Program-made: the position numbers and the translations under genes
Part shown: one piece after another, positions 18,907 through 29,937 of the stretch
Layout: each line of letters starts with the position of its first letter
Numbering within the stretch: position 1 is the stretch's first letter
NCBI GenBank assembly: GCA_032433765.1
Contig: JAVIAB010000024.1
Location: forward strand, 12,855,959 to 12,919,958
DNA: 64,000 bases
Direction: 5' to 3'
Source of the DNA: Megaustenia siamemsis
Lineage: Eukaryota > Mollusca > Gastropoda > Stylommatophora > Ariophantidae
Notes under the pieces: model-generated
What the model was told of the DNA's origin: nothing
Seen by the model: only the letters and a program-made list of their open reading frames with translations
Databases searched by the model: none

Positions 18907-20272
18907 TAGGTTTTGGAAAATAAGAAGAGGCATGTGGTGGATATTTAGAACACATGCTGCAAACACAACTTCAACGTGTGAAAACCTACTTTACCCAATA
19001 CAAGCCCGCCAAGAGCAATAGTGTCTAGATGACTAATACACATTTTATTTACAATTTCCCGTAATTTCAAATATATTTTCACTGCGCCGCTACTTTCAAT
19101 AGCTTTGTTTTCTTTCTGTGGCAGAAGTTGTCTCCCGGGTGTTAAAAAAAGAGGACGATAACTTTAAATTCTAGAAAGAAATTAATAATAATTTTTTTCA
19201 TTCTGGTCACTTGGCTGCTGAGTCGAGATGAGGATAACTTGAAAATATTGTAACAACAAGAGAAAGTGTTAGAGAGCGAGATGTCAATAACACAAGGAAA
19301 CTGCAACTCTGCAGTTGAAAATTCAAATGAATGGACTGGGGATGTAGAGAAAGGTAATTACAGGGAAACCTTATCATTGAAAGATGGAGAGAGACAGTTT
19401 AAAATCATAATGTAAAGAGAGAGAAAGAAACAGTTTTTAAAAAATGCTGACTTTGAAAGACAAAGATTAAAATGATATGATTATAAGAGATAAAGTTGAA
19501 AATAATTGAGTTAAGAGAGTTAGAGAGAGTTTATATTTCTAGCATAAAATGTTGACATTTAAAAATCCAAGAATGACAAGAGAGACGGTTTAAGATACTA
19601 GCATAAAGAAAATCTCAGTTAAAAATCTTAATGTGTAAAGAAATAGTTTAAAATGCTAGTATTAACAAAGAAACATTTAACATCATAATATGTAAATAAA
19701 CGCATTTTAAAATCTTAGCATGAAAAGTAAACAAACGATGAAATTTTAAAACAACTAAAAATGTAATGAGAAATACTAAATACAATTAGAACAAAAGACA
19801 TGCAATTTTTGGGGCATGTTTAAAGACATGACAAGTGTAATATTTGAAGGGAAAATACAATGTAAAAGAGGCAGAGGCATAAAAAGACTAACATGGACAA
19901 GTAACATCAAAGGATGGGAAAAGTCAGCCTATGACACTCTGCTCCATTAAAGCAAGAGACAGAGTGGAGTGGCGTTACATGGTAGCCAACCTTCGATGCG
20001 GAGACGGCACTCAATGATGATGATAATGAGTAATAAAAGAGATAGACAATTACAGGTCAGACATTCAAATAGAGATACAGTGAATTATTTCTTTAAATTT
20101 GTAAACTAAGAATCAAGTTCTAAATAGTTTATAAAACTTGTAGTATGTGGTGTTACATTGAGCGTTGTTCATTTATTCTTGCTGTGGAAGTCAAAAGTTA
20201 AAGCAAGGAAGATAACTTCTAGTTTTCGAAAGAAATTATTACTAATTTGGTATTTGCAACCACAAATTAAAA
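18907..20272 (+). repeat. 1.4-kb duplication, copy 2
   Basis: Paralogue of 16097-17620, shorter mainly because it lacks the LINE-D insertion. It begins exactly where the mariner-like transposase remnant ends, so the duplicated unit probably includes the end of that transposon. Confidence 0.85.
19780..20030 (+). mobile_element. LINE-C 3' end (in duplication copy 2)
   Basis: Same sequence as 17130-17385 with small differences; reads ARDRVEWRYMVANLRCGDGT before an ATGATGATGATAATG tail. Confidence 0.75.
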
Positions 20273-20283
20273 ATATTTTATTT

Positions 20284-20715
20284 TGGTTATTGAAGGCCCC
20301 GGTATCACTGCAAAAGAATTAAAATCCATAATTGCTTAACTGCCCGTTCCAGTGGAATCATCCGAATTATTATCTCATCTCACAAACAAAGAAAGGTAGC
20401 TGTTGCCCCCATCATTGCAGTCTCAGCACACGCCAAAAGACATAAGTTGAAAATGCACAAAAAGTGAACACAGCCAAGTGTTCCCTGTCATACGATATCA
20501 TCACTCATCGTAAACAATCGGAATATCGAAACACGATCAAAACGGATGAGACACACAGCTCACAGTGTGCACGGAGCACTTAACTCAGTAGCTCATGCAA
20601 CAAGCCGGACCGGGAATACGAGGAAACTGCAACGAGGAACACATTTAGACATAGCCTCCAATGGTTTCTGCCGCCTATCCACTATATTGACCAGAAGTTC
20701 ACGCCCTCATAAAAA
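20284..20715 (+). repeat. Dispersed repeat X, copy 1
   Basis: Starts ATTGAAGGCCCCGGTATCAC. Broken frames read IEGPGITAKELKSIIA and later AHSVHGALNSVAHATSRTGN, conserved with the copies at 33985, 59655 and (minus) 30375, so the repeat was probably protein-coding. The protein is unrecognised. It has an uninterrupted AATCGGAATATCGAAACACG site where copy 33985 carries a SINE. Confidence 0.7.
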
Positions 20716-20759
20716 TGACGATCGCCATATTTTTTTTATGTATAGCGCTTGATGATGTT

Positions 20760-21450
20760 ATGACATCGTTTTTGACACCAAATCCGAAAATATAAAAAAC
20801 AAGTACAAACAAAAGCACTTGGGTTTAGGACAGAATGTGAGAGTTGTTATGGCTAAGCTGAATATCGGTTTTTGCTGGAGAAGTTCCACTTGTCCGGCCT
20901 AGAGGTGCTACAATACTAGGTCTTCTATATCAGTAAATGTTTCCACTACAAAGAATGCGTCGACCATTGCCTTTGTTGGTTAGTATGTTTCCAGGTACAC
21001 AACTAGGAGGTCGAGGCAAGGTTTTGATCAGTAGTTGAATCAATAGTAGGTCTTCCTGTTATCTCCTAATCCAAATAGAACAGAATTATTGAGATAAGTC
21101 TACTCTGGTCGCCTCAAACCAGCTTGCATTGTATGTAAATGTGTTATTGCAAAGCGAGTCACAATACCCTCGTGACACTCTCGTTATTTGTTTTATTTAG
21201 TGTCACCTGTTTCAGTAATGTCCAGCTTAGCACGAAATCTCGCAAGGGGCATTAGGATATCTCAAATAGTGAACACAAAAATGCATATTAGATACAACCA
21301 GAGTTAGTCCACTCGTTATAATTTCGACTTAGATAATCATTTTCTAAATTTCAAACTACTTGTCTTGTAGCAGATGCCATCATTGCAATTGATGTATTTA
21401 ATGGACTGTCAGTTATTATTAGTATTATGTAATTGATTTAAATAAATTAG
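20760..21450. other. Unique-looking spacer
   Basis: Moderate AT content with no sustained frame. No repeat shared with the rest of the window was noticed. Confidence 0.4.
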
Positions 21451-21451
21451 C

Positions 21452-21935
21452 TAATCATCATCATCAAGAACCGTGCCTGCTGGCATAGTTTATCATGTCT
21501 CTCCACAACTTTCGATCCCGACAGTTATTTATCATTTCTGTTGTTGACCTTCTGCCAAAGCCATTCTCTTAAGCTTCTGGTATATTTTCTCTTTGCTTCC
21601 CTCTATCTCTTCGCCCCTCAATTTTCACAGTTGTTACAATATATTCCATTCGTTCTCTTCTCATTACATGGCCAAAAAATAATGATTGTTTTTTCCTAAT
21701 ATTGGAAATTAGCTCTCTTTTTGCTTTGGCCTCTTTCAGAACATCTTCATTGCTCTTCTTAGCTGTCCATGGTATTCTCAACATTCTTCTGTATAATCAC
21801 ATTTCTACAGACTCCAGTGATTTTCTTGTCTGTTGTCCTATTGTCCATGATTCACATCCATATGTTAAGACTGGCTCTACATAACATTTAAGAACTCTTT
21901 TTCTTGTTTCTATTGCCAAAAATGGATTACATTAT
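21452..21935 (-). mobile_element. LINE-A 3' half
   Basis: The minus strand reads a CESWTIGQQTRKSLE-like region, MLRIPWTAKKSNEDVLKEAK, ISNIRKKQSLFFGHVMRRER and MEYIVTTVKIEGRRDRGKQR, ending in a (TGA)n tail at 21452-21465. This copy keeps the unexpanded sequence from which the 22-bp array at 7988 grew. Confidence 0.85.
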
Positions 21936-21983
21936 TAGCTAATAAAAAAACATATAACTACTGTCAGGGTCAAAGCTTTGTTC

Positions 21984-22110
21984 ATGTAACAACAAAGGAA
22001 AATCACTAATTCAGATAGTTCGAGCAGCTCAAGAACGACAAATGATATCAACCAAAACATTTGCGGTATCAGTGAAAGAGAAAAGAAGAGAAGAAGATAG
22101 GTCAAAGCAA
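21984..22110 (+). mobile_element. LINE-D 3' fragment
   Basis: Reads CNNKGKSLIQIVRAAQERQM, matching LINE-D at 16520 and 35095. Confidence 0.65.
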
Positions 22111-22184
22111 AGAAATGCATAAACATGCGAAGTTGCAGTAAAGCTCATTGCAAGGAGAAGTGAAAAAAAATGTATAGAAAAAAA

Positions 22185-22330
22185 AACAGAAAAAAAACGG
22201 TATTGTTAAAGCGTTACGTAATAAATGGACGATACAAATTTGAACGACGTTTCAGCTATATAGGCCTTTAGCAGGAACGAACATACAGCACAAACACAGA
22301 TATATAAGTAAAAATATTATAACCTTGCAA
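22185..22330 (-). mobile_element. Penelope-like element terminal repeat, minus strand
   Basis: The reverse complement matches 23395-23530 over about 120 bp (shared CGTTCAAATTT, ATTACGTAACGCTTTAAC, ATACCGTT). The pair is inverted around a LINE-A copy. A degraded hammerhead-like core lies inside: GAAAC on the minus strand at 22253-22249 and CTGCTAA in place of CTGATGA at 22274-22268. Confidence 0.55.
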
Positions 22331-22439
22331 ATAATTTGGAACTAGAATGAGAAATAAAAAGAAACACCACAGCGTAGTCTACTGGGAAGACATTTTTATT
22401 TGTATTTCCCATTCTAGTCCGGAATGAACTGTAAACCAA

Positions 22440-23366
22440 TTGGTAATGTTTCAACAAATACAACAGGGTGTTTGGCAAGGTTGTGTGCTGTCACCAGATT
22501 TGTTTAATATGGATAGTGAGATTATTTTAAGATCCATAAGGGGCATGCCTGAAATAACAATCGGAGGTCATAATATAAATAATCTATGGTATGCTGATGA
22601 TACAGCCTTAATCGCTAAGAGTGAAAGTAAGTTACAGGAAATGTTTGACATTATAATGAAAGAAAGCCAAAATAAAGTACCCAGGCTTAATTGCTAAAAG
22701 GCAGAAATAATGGTAACAATAAAGAAAATGACATCAGCTCATTGCAAAATAAAGACAAGTGGACCAATATTAAAACAGGTAAATGAATTTAAATATCTGG
22801 GAACAATGTTAAATTCAGATGGTAGATGTGCAACAGAGGTGAGATGTAGAATGGCTCAGGCAAAAGCAGCTTTCCAGAATTGAGGTAGATATTATGCAAT
22901 CCATATATGACAGTGAAAACACGAAAATGTGAACTTAAATGTTATGTAGAACCAGTTTTAACATATGGATGTGAATCATGGCAATAGGGCAACAGACAAG
23001 AAAATCACTGGAGGCTGTAGAAATGTAGTTTTACAGAAGAATGTTGAGAATACCATGGACAGCTAAGAAGAGTAATGAAAACGTCCTGAAAGAGGCCAAA
23101 GCAAAAAGACAGCTAATTTCCAATATTAGGAAGAAACAATCATCCTTTTTTGGCCGTGAAATGAGAAGAGAACAGCTGGAATATATTGTAACAACTGGGA
23201 CAATTGAGAGATAGAGGGAAGCACAGAGAAAAGATACCAGACAGCTTAAGAGAATGGCTTGGCAGAAGGTCAACAACAGAAATGATAAATAACTGTAGTG
23301 AACTAAGTTGTGGGGAGACATGATCACCTTCGCCAGCAGGCTTGGTACTTGATGATGATGATTCTA
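22440..23366 (+). mobile_element. LINE-A RT-to-tail copy
   Basis: Contains the RT palm QQGVWQGCVLSPDLFN, the catalytic NLWYADDTALIA box, VNEFKYLGTMLNSDG, a YGCES-like region, the SNENVLKEAKAK segment, YIVTTG and the RKLWRDM-like tail, ending TGATGATGATGATT. Stops occur after RLNC and elsewhere. It is the longest LINE-A copy in the window. Confidence 0.85.
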
Positions 23367-23394
23367 GTACGAGATTATTTTTTTTTAATTATTT

Positions 23395-23545
23395 ATTATT
23401 TTTTAAATTTTACTTACATATCTGTGTGTGTGTTGTATTTTTGTTCCCGAGGAAGACCTATTGAGCCAAAACGCCGTTCAAATTTATTTCGTCCAATTAT
23501 TACGTAACGCTTTAACCATACCGTTATTTGTTCCATATTTCTGTT
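23395..23545 (+). mobile_element. Penelope-like element terminal repeat, plus strand
   Basis: Carries CCGAGGAAGACC...GAGCCAAAACGCCG (23447-23474), a degraded version of the hammerhead CTGATGAAGGCC...GGCCGAAAC layout, followed by ATTACGTAACGCTTTAACCA. Inverted partner at 22185-22330. Confidence 0.55.
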
Positions 23546-23693
23546 ATTTCTCCTGACATCCGTCAGGGAAGAACACATGCAGCAAGCAGCAAATTTGTTC
23601 TCATCTCTACCATTTCATGGCTACGATTGTTAATTGTAATTCTAGTTAAAATGTATATCGTCTCAGACAAGATGTTATTCGTTGAAATCAGCG

Positions 23694-24093
23694 TATTTCT
23701 TTGTCTCCAAAGAATAGAAGGATATGGCTGATCCCTCAATTATGGTATTGTTACACATTTCTTTGTCTCCATTAAAATATGGCTGATCCCTCAATTATGG
23801 TATTGTTACACATTTCTTTGTCTCCATTAAAATATGGCTGATCCCTCAATTATGGTATTGATACACATTTCTTTGTCTCCATTAAAATATGGCTGATCCC
23901 TCAATTGTGGTATTGATACACATTTCTTTGTCGCCATTAAAATATGGCTGATCCCTCAATTATGGTATTGTTACACATTTCTTTGTCTCCATTAAAATTT
24001 GGCTGATCCTCAATTATGGTATTGATACTCATTTCTTTGTCCCCATTAAAATATGTCTGATCCCTCAATTATGGTATTGATACGCATGCACAA
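23694..24093 (+). repeat. 55-bp tandem array
   Basis: About seven copies of a 55-bp unit containing ATGGCTGATCCCTCAATTAT and ACATTTCTTTGTCTCCATTA. It ends at the LINE-B RNase H segment. Confidence 0.9.
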
Positions 24094-24094
24094 T

Positions 24095-24732
24095 AAATTG
24101 GTGATTCTGACTGATGCTCTGTCAGTACTATCAGCTCAAAAGCCCCAAGAACAATGAACTAGATGACTTGAGAACAACCCTGGACCAACTATGCAATAAC
24201 TTCCAGAGAGTAGTCATTCAGTGGATACCATCACACTGTAATATACACGGGAGCGAGCGCGCAGACAAATTAGCTAAAGAGGGATGGAGATCACCACAAG
24301 AGAACCATCCGCTCAGTTATGATTAAGCCAAATCCATCCTCAAAGGTCAGTTCCATGAAAAATGGAAACGAGAACATCCAAAGCATAACGAGAGTGACGG
24401 ATACCATCAACTATCAAGGAGGGATCAAGTCATCATACTTCGCCTACGCACTGGCCACAATAGAATGAGAAACCACATGTTCAACAAATACAAAATATGT
24501 ACAACCTGCCAATGCCACTGTACACTGGAGAATATGACTACAAAACATGTTCTACAGGATTGCCCCCAGTACACAATCTTGAGAAGAGCAATGTGGTCCA
24601 CACCCACCTCCCTGGAAGAGAAACTATATGGGGCAATCGATTCGCTTAAACAGACAGCTGACTTCATGAGAGAGTCTGGAATCCTACCCTGATTGAGTCT
24701 TGATCGCAGAGAGAGAGAGAGAGAGAGAGAGA
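24095..24732 (+). mobile_element. LINE-B RNase H domain and C-terminal tail
   Basis: Reads LTDALSVLSA (the catalytic D region of RNase H), a frameshift, then VVIQWIPSHCNIHGSERADK (the W-IPSH..G.E.AD signature with active-site H and D), DQVIILRLRTGHNRMRNHMF, and NMTTKHVLQDCPQY, stopping at 24690-24692. A (GA)n tract follows at 24708-24732. RNase H in such LINEs removes template RNA. The segment lacks EN and RT and carries a stop after PLSYD, so it is dead. Confidence 0.85.
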
Positions 24733-24740
24733 CGCATTTG

Positions 24741-26331
24741 TACACAACTGTCATTTCTTCTACTCAATATCCATGAAGTGACTAAAGAAACAACACAACT
24801 GTCAGTTCTTCTACTCAATATCCATGAAGTGACTAAAGAAACAACACAACTGTCATTTCTTCTACTCAATATCCATGAAGTGACTAAAGAAACAACACAA
24901 CTGTCAGTTCTTCTACTCAATATCCATGAAGTGACTAAAGAAACAACACAACTGTCATTTCTTCTACTCAATATCCATGAAGTGACTAAAGAAACAACAC
25001 AACTGTCAGTTCTTCTACTCAATAGCCATGAAGTGACTAAAGAAACAACACAACTGTCATTTCTTCTACTCAATATCCATGAAGTGACTAAAGAAACAAC
25101 ACAACTGTCAGTTCTTCTACTCAATAGCCATGAAGTGACTAAAGAAACAACACAACTGTCATTTCTTCTACTCAATATCCATGAAGTGACTAAAGAAACA
25201 ACACAACTGTCAGTTCTTCTACTCAATAGCCATGAAGTGACTAAAGAAACAACACAACTGTCAGTTCTTCTACTCAATAGCCATGAAGTGACTAAAGAAA
25301 CAACACAACTGTCAGTTCTTCTACTCAATATCCATGAAGTGACTAAAGAAACAACACAACGGTCAGTTCTTCTACTCAATAGCCATGAAGTGACTAAAGA
25401 AACAACACAACGGTCAGTTCTTCTACTCAATATCCATGAAGTGACTAAAGAAACAACACAACGGTCAGTTCTTCTACTCAATATCCATGAAGTGACTAAA
25501 GAAACAACACAACGGTCAGTTCTTCTACTCAATATCCATGAAGTGACTAAAGAAACAACACAACTGTCAGTTCTTCTACTCAATATCCATGAAGTGACTA
25601 AAGAAACAACACAACTGTCAGTTCTTCTACTCAATATCCATGAAGTGACTAAAGAAACAACACAACGGTCAGTTCTTCTACTCAATAGCCATGAAGTGAC
25701 TAAAGAAACAACACAACGGTCAGTTCTTCTACTCAATATCCATGAAGTGACTAAAGAAACAACACAACGGTCAGTTCTTCTACTCAATATCCATGAAGTG
25801 ACTAAAAACAACACAACGGTCAGTTCTTCTACTCAATATCCATGAAGTGACTAAAGAAACAACACAACGGTCAGTTCTTCTACTCAATATCCATGAAGTG
25901 ACTAAAGAAACAACACAACGGTCAGTTCTTCTACTCAATAGCCATGAAGTGACTAAAGAAACAACACAACTGGCATTTCTTCTACTCAATAGCCATGAAG
26001 TGACTAAAGAAACAACACAACTGTCAGTTCTTCTACTCAATAGCCATGAAGTGACTAAAGAAACAACACAACGGTCAGTTCTTCTACTCAATATCCATGA
26101 AGTGACTAAAGAAACAACACAACGGTCAGTTCATCTACTCAATAGCCATGAAGTGACTAAAGAAACAACACAACTGGCATTTCTTCTACTCAATAGCCAT
26201 GAAGTGACTAAAGAAACAACACAACTGTCAGTTTCTTCTACTCAATAGCCATGAAGTGACTAAAGAAACAACACAACTGTCAGTTCATCTACTCAATAGC
26301 CATGAAGTGACTAAAGAAACAACACAACTTG
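24741..26331 (+). repeat. 51-bp tandem array, about 31 copies
   Basis: Unit of 51 bp with fixed positions and a few variable ones (CTGTCATTT/CTGTCAGTT/CGGTCAGTT; ATATCC/ATAGCC). Because 51 is a multiple of three and units lack stops, both strands stay open for more than 370 codons (LLNIHEVTKETTQ on plus, LVTSWILSRRTD on minus). A 2-bp deletion at about 25805 breaks the frame. There is no start, splice or expression context, so I treat it as non-coding. Confidence 0.9.
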
Positions 26332-26920
26332 GATCGGACGACTCGCGAGATCTTTGCGGGCAACAGTTAAGTCCTTCTACCTTGCGCTGATCATTGCACC
26401 CTGGTCTGGCTCACACTAACGACACAACCTCCCGCCGCCATATATCTGTTCTGTCTGAATCAACGGATGATATATACGATCGTCTACCTGCCAATACTAT
26501 GTGTGTCTCTCATAAAGTGTACCTGTGGGGTAATTCTGTAATATTATTTCTTTGGACAAATAATATGTATAACTGATATCAAGAAGAATATGTAGCAAAT
26601 TAATGTCATAAAAGCAATTACATATAAACGGAAACATACACAAATACTTGATATATAACAGTATTATGTATATGCGTCTGTGAAATAGATCGAACTGAAA
26701 ATTAATATGCTTAATGTAGAACACATATTTGAATAAACTTATTTTTAGTGGTCCTAAATATCAAAGGAATTCGCCGATGTGCAGAATCTGTTGTATCTGT
26801 GAAATAAAGAACAGCAATATTTTTTAGCGTCACGGATATTCTAATTCTGCATGCAAGAAATCTCTGCGATCTAACATGTAGTTTCCCCGCAAATCGAAAA
26901 CAAACGCTATTCCAAGTGAT
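26332..26920. other. Spacer after the 51-bp array
   Basis: The first 80 bases are GC-richer (GGATCGGACGACTCGCGAGA); the rest is AT-rich. Nothing recognised. Confidence 0.4.
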
Positions 26921-26949
26921 ATTTGAATATTGTACTTTCCTTGATGTTT

Positions 26950-27090
26950 AATAAAACCACCCGTGGTATACCGCAAAACCACAACGCAACGCAGACACGC
27001 CCACTTAACGTCCTTTTAAGGACAGATGACGAAGAGGTGTTCTCCTTTCGTCACCGGACAAACGCAAGCAATAAAATCATCACAAACATT
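26950..27090 (+). mobile_element. SINE-C 3' part
   Basis: Matches, in opposite orientation, the 392-bp insertion at 47945-48336 around CCACTTAACGTCCTTTTAAG and GATGACGA. It ends in an AATCATCAC tail. 5' truncated. Confidence 0.55.
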
Positions 27091-27164
27091 ATGAGGACTG
27101 CAAGTCTGTTTCTAATGATCTTATATGTACCTATTTCTCCTATCACTGTAACCTTTAAGAAAAA

Positions 27165-27397
27165 TGGGAGAGCTCTGTCACACCACATGACGTGTAAGGA
27201 ATATGCTATATTTGTTATGGCATATTCGTTTTGGGGTAATCTGGTGAGTATTACGCCCGTGTCGCTTTACTTTCCCAGAAAAAAAAAATAATTCCGGTCT
27301 CAATTCGGCTTGGTAAACCTGGAAGCCGTCGATCAGAATTGAACTCCGATCTCTTGTCTTTAGTAGTCCAGTTCACTAACCACTGAGCTATCACTCA
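27165..27397 (-). mobile_element. SINE-A copy
   Basis: The minus strand has the tRNA-like head (AGCTCAGTGGTTAGTGAACT), a mutated B box (GTTCAATTC) and the body with GTAATACTCACCAGATTACC. It follows immediately after the SINE-C fragment. Confidence 0.75.
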
Positions 27398-27399
27398 TT

Positions 27400-27434
27400 C
27401 CCCAACCCTCCCCCCCACCCACACCCCACCCCCT
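27400..27434 (-). other. G-quadruplex-prone C-rich tract
   Basis: The plus strand has at least five runs of three or more C within 35 bases (CCCC, CCC, CCCCCCC, CCC, CCCC, CCCCC), separated by one to three bases, giving G runs on the minus strand. It lies at the 5' edge of the SINE-A head. Confidence 0.6.
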
Positions 27435-27594
27435 AACAGTTGCCTACCTTTAAGTGTTGAGAAAAATAATGATTATCAGTGCTAATGTGTCTCCTACTCC
27501 TACATGATGCTCATAGTAATGTTTACTAATTCATGAATACATGTTTTTTTAGGTATTCGGTAATACATATATTTTACATATTATAAACGTAAAA

Positions 27595-27790
27595 TGGTAA
27601 AGAACCCCGTCACGCCAAGTGGCGTACAGGGAAATAGTTTTAGCAACCATAATTTTTACAGATCTTCAGAACATGATTTTGGGGGTAATGTGGTGTGTAT
27701 TACCCCCTGCCGCTTTACTGTCCCAGAAAAAAACCTAATTCGGTACCCATTTAAGGCTGGATGAACCTAGAGCCGTCTACCTACTTCTGA
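27595..27790 (-). mobile_element. SINE-A body, head lost
   Basis: The minus strand shows GTAATACACACCACATTACC, ATCATGTTCTGAAG and GCCACTTGGCGTGACGGGGT, the usual 3' part of SINE-A. A and B boxes are absent. Confidence 0.7.
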
Positions 27791-28270
27791 GTCACTTCGT
27801 GACAACAATGGCCGACAAGACAAACTCTCTGTTCTAGGGCATGCAGTGATGATGAATTCATTGAACAAAAGAGGCGATATTTGCTAATACTTGGAGTCCA
27901 GAAAGAGTGCCATTAAAACAAGATGAGAACCAATGTCTAATTTATTCTTTAAAAAAAAAAATAAAAATAAAAACATGTACAAAGCTGGCTTTTGAAAACG
28001 CGCCCTATTTTGTAATAATGAACAAAAGCATTTCTTTATTTTACACGTCCCATTGAACGTCGTTCATGTAACACATCACTTTTAACATGTTAATTTACTT
28101 GTGCAGATCACGTGATTTAACTAAGGCAGACAGGAAGAGAAAGCAGCGGTAAAGACTTGCAACAGAAGACATTTCATCTAATTTCTTAGTTACACTTGAC
28201 ACGGCTGCAGAGCTTTCAGTAACCGAGCTAAGAAGTTTGTGGCAGCTCCTTCATTGTCTTCAGTGTAGAC
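27791..28270. other. Low-repeat stretch before a possible first exon
   Basis: Apart from a poly-A run near 27950, this looks unique. 28130-28270 is less AT-rich than its surroundings and could be 5' UTR of the candidate at 28288. Confidence 0.3.
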
Positions 28271-28287
28271 TTGAATCAAGTTTTAAA

Positions 28288-28306
28288 ATGTCCAGCAAAA
28301 AAGAAG
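28288..28306 (+). CDS. Possible short first coding exon (weak)
   Basis: AAAATGTCCAGC gives a start in reasonable context, reading MSSKKE, immediately followed by AAG|GTACGC, a splice-donor-like site. The upstream 150 bases look unlike the surrounding repeats. No downstream exon was found in this window, so this is a suggestion only. Confidence 0.2.
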
Positions 28307-28447
28307 GTACGCGTTTGCAGTGCTTTGTTTCTGTCCTTTATTATTTGATCACGGCGACAGAACTGGTTTACGTGACATTTTTGTCACACTTTTCTAGTTA
28401 ATTTTAAAATTGATGAATCTAGTCAAATTCTAATTTACTGCCCGGCT

Positions 28448-28523
28448 ATCATTACATTATCATTACAGTATCACTACAGTATCATTACAGTATCATTACA
28501 GTATCATTACAGTATCATTACAG
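28448..28523 (+). repeat. 11-bp tandem repeat
   Basis: About seven copies of TATCATTACAG. Confidence 0.9.
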
Positions 28524-28549
28524 TGAAAGATGCTTTACTTTGTTCTACA

Positions 28550-28890
28550 GATCAAATATAGAACAAGTTATTACATTATTCCTCTTCTTCTTTCCTTCCT
28601 GATTTACCTTTCAGCATCGAGCTGGAGATGTAGATTACATTCAATTGCTCTTCTGTTGTTTCTCCTGATGTTATGTTTTCTAGTGTTTCTAACTTTCATT
28701 CAATCTATCAGTTTCTTAGTCGGCCCTTTGATCTGGTGTTCTCATAACGTTCGTTGTATTTTTATCTGTGTATCTCATTGCGTGGCCAAACCATTTTATA
28801 TGTTGTTTCTTTATATATTAAATGGCGGGAATTACTCCTAGCTTACACGTCAGTTCTCCATTTCAGATCTTATCTCTCAGGCTGTTTCAT
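28550..28890 (-). mobile_element. LINE-E 3' fragment
   Basis: The minus strand reads EELR-like, then YIKKQHIKWFGHAMRYTDKN and NERYENTR, matching the LINE-E domain at 6455-6770. Apparent plus-strand frames are antisense shadows. Confidence 0.7.
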
Positions 28891-29382
28891 ATCATGAGTC
28901 AAACACATATTATCTAGGTAATGTTAATTTTTCATGAGTCTAAAATCCATGCCTAGCATTGGTTGCACAATGATGAGATAAGAATTGTGTTGTAGAGTGC
29001 CCGTTTTGCCTCTCGCGTTATTTCCTAGTACTTTCAAAGTATGAACAATCTAATTTGGTTATTAACATAGGAAACTGTGACTAAAATATACAAAAATAAG
29101 ACTCATAAATAACAAGTTAATACTCTGACAGATGCCTTTACGACAACAAAGATATATAAAATATGAGACGAAAGTTTCAAATTACGAGGGCAGAGAAAAG
29201 ATATAATCTAAGAAATAGTTTTTACTGGAAAATAGAAACAAGAGAGAGAAACAATAACGGAATTATGAATGCGGTAGCTACATGTCTTCGGAGATAAATC
29301 TGAAGAAAGTGTGTCAACAGGTAAAAGTGAAGGTAGGGAGATCGAGGATGACAGAAAGAAAGATTTGCGTTTGCCAGCTTTC
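28891..29382. other. AT-rich spacer
   Basis: No gene or repeat noticed. Purine-rich around 29180-29370. Confidence 0.4.
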
Positions 29383-29692
29383 GCTTCTGGCGATGTCTCT
29401 AGAGACTAGGAACTGAACTTTACGTGTTAAGCCGTTTTATCCCTGGCAGCCGTGTGCACAGAGGTCCCACTCCGCAAAGGCAGATAACTCCGTCTTCGGA
29501 GGCACTCATATTTTTTCCGTCAATGAGTAATTGACGTTTCAAGCCGGACCTCGCTGTTCAGACCAGGGGTGGTTGTCGCAGAGAGAAATCATAAATAAAA
29601 ATCCCAACTTGTGTAGCCGGCATTTGAACTCATAACCTCTCTGTCTCGAGTCCGGCGTCTTGCCTCGAGACCAACTAATCGCCGAGAAGAAT
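29383..29692 (-). mobile_element. SINE-B, full length
   Basis: The minus-strand head has the A-box-like TAGTTGGTCTCGAGG and B-box-like GAGTTCAAATGCC, then GTTGGGATTTTTATTTATGA and a body of about 200 bp shared with 5030-5330. A truncated copy lies at 47430-47525. Confidence 0.75.
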
Positions 29693-29937
29693 TAATCTAG
29701 CCTTCATTAAAAGAAGCTTGTGAGCAGAATTGTAACTTTCTCATTCTTTCCTGCTGATGGTTTTCAACATCAAAGCTTACTCCAGCAAATATTTTAATGA
29801 GGTTCAGAGAATCTCCAAAGGCCAACGGTTTGATTTTTCAAAGACTCTCGACAAATGAGGCTCGACCTTATATACGTATCCACATTGTTAACAAATGTTA
29901 ATGTTCACGTTGTTAACAAAATGACTTGTTATAATTG
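29693..29937. other. Spacer with GTTAAC-rich patch
   Basis: 29885-29935 has four GTTAAC motifs with spacing of about 20 bp, leading into the 25-bp array. Confidence 0.4.

Noticed and set aside
24684..26248. Open frames of 370-380 codons on both strands of the 51-bp array
   Set aside because: The unit is 51 bp and contains no stop in those frames. Both strands are open equally and there is no start context, splice or domain, so these are repeat artefacts.
26394..26724. Short frames on both strands after the 51-bp array as a possible gene
   Set aside because: No domain, no splice signals and no conservation cue; length is within chance for AT-rich DNA.
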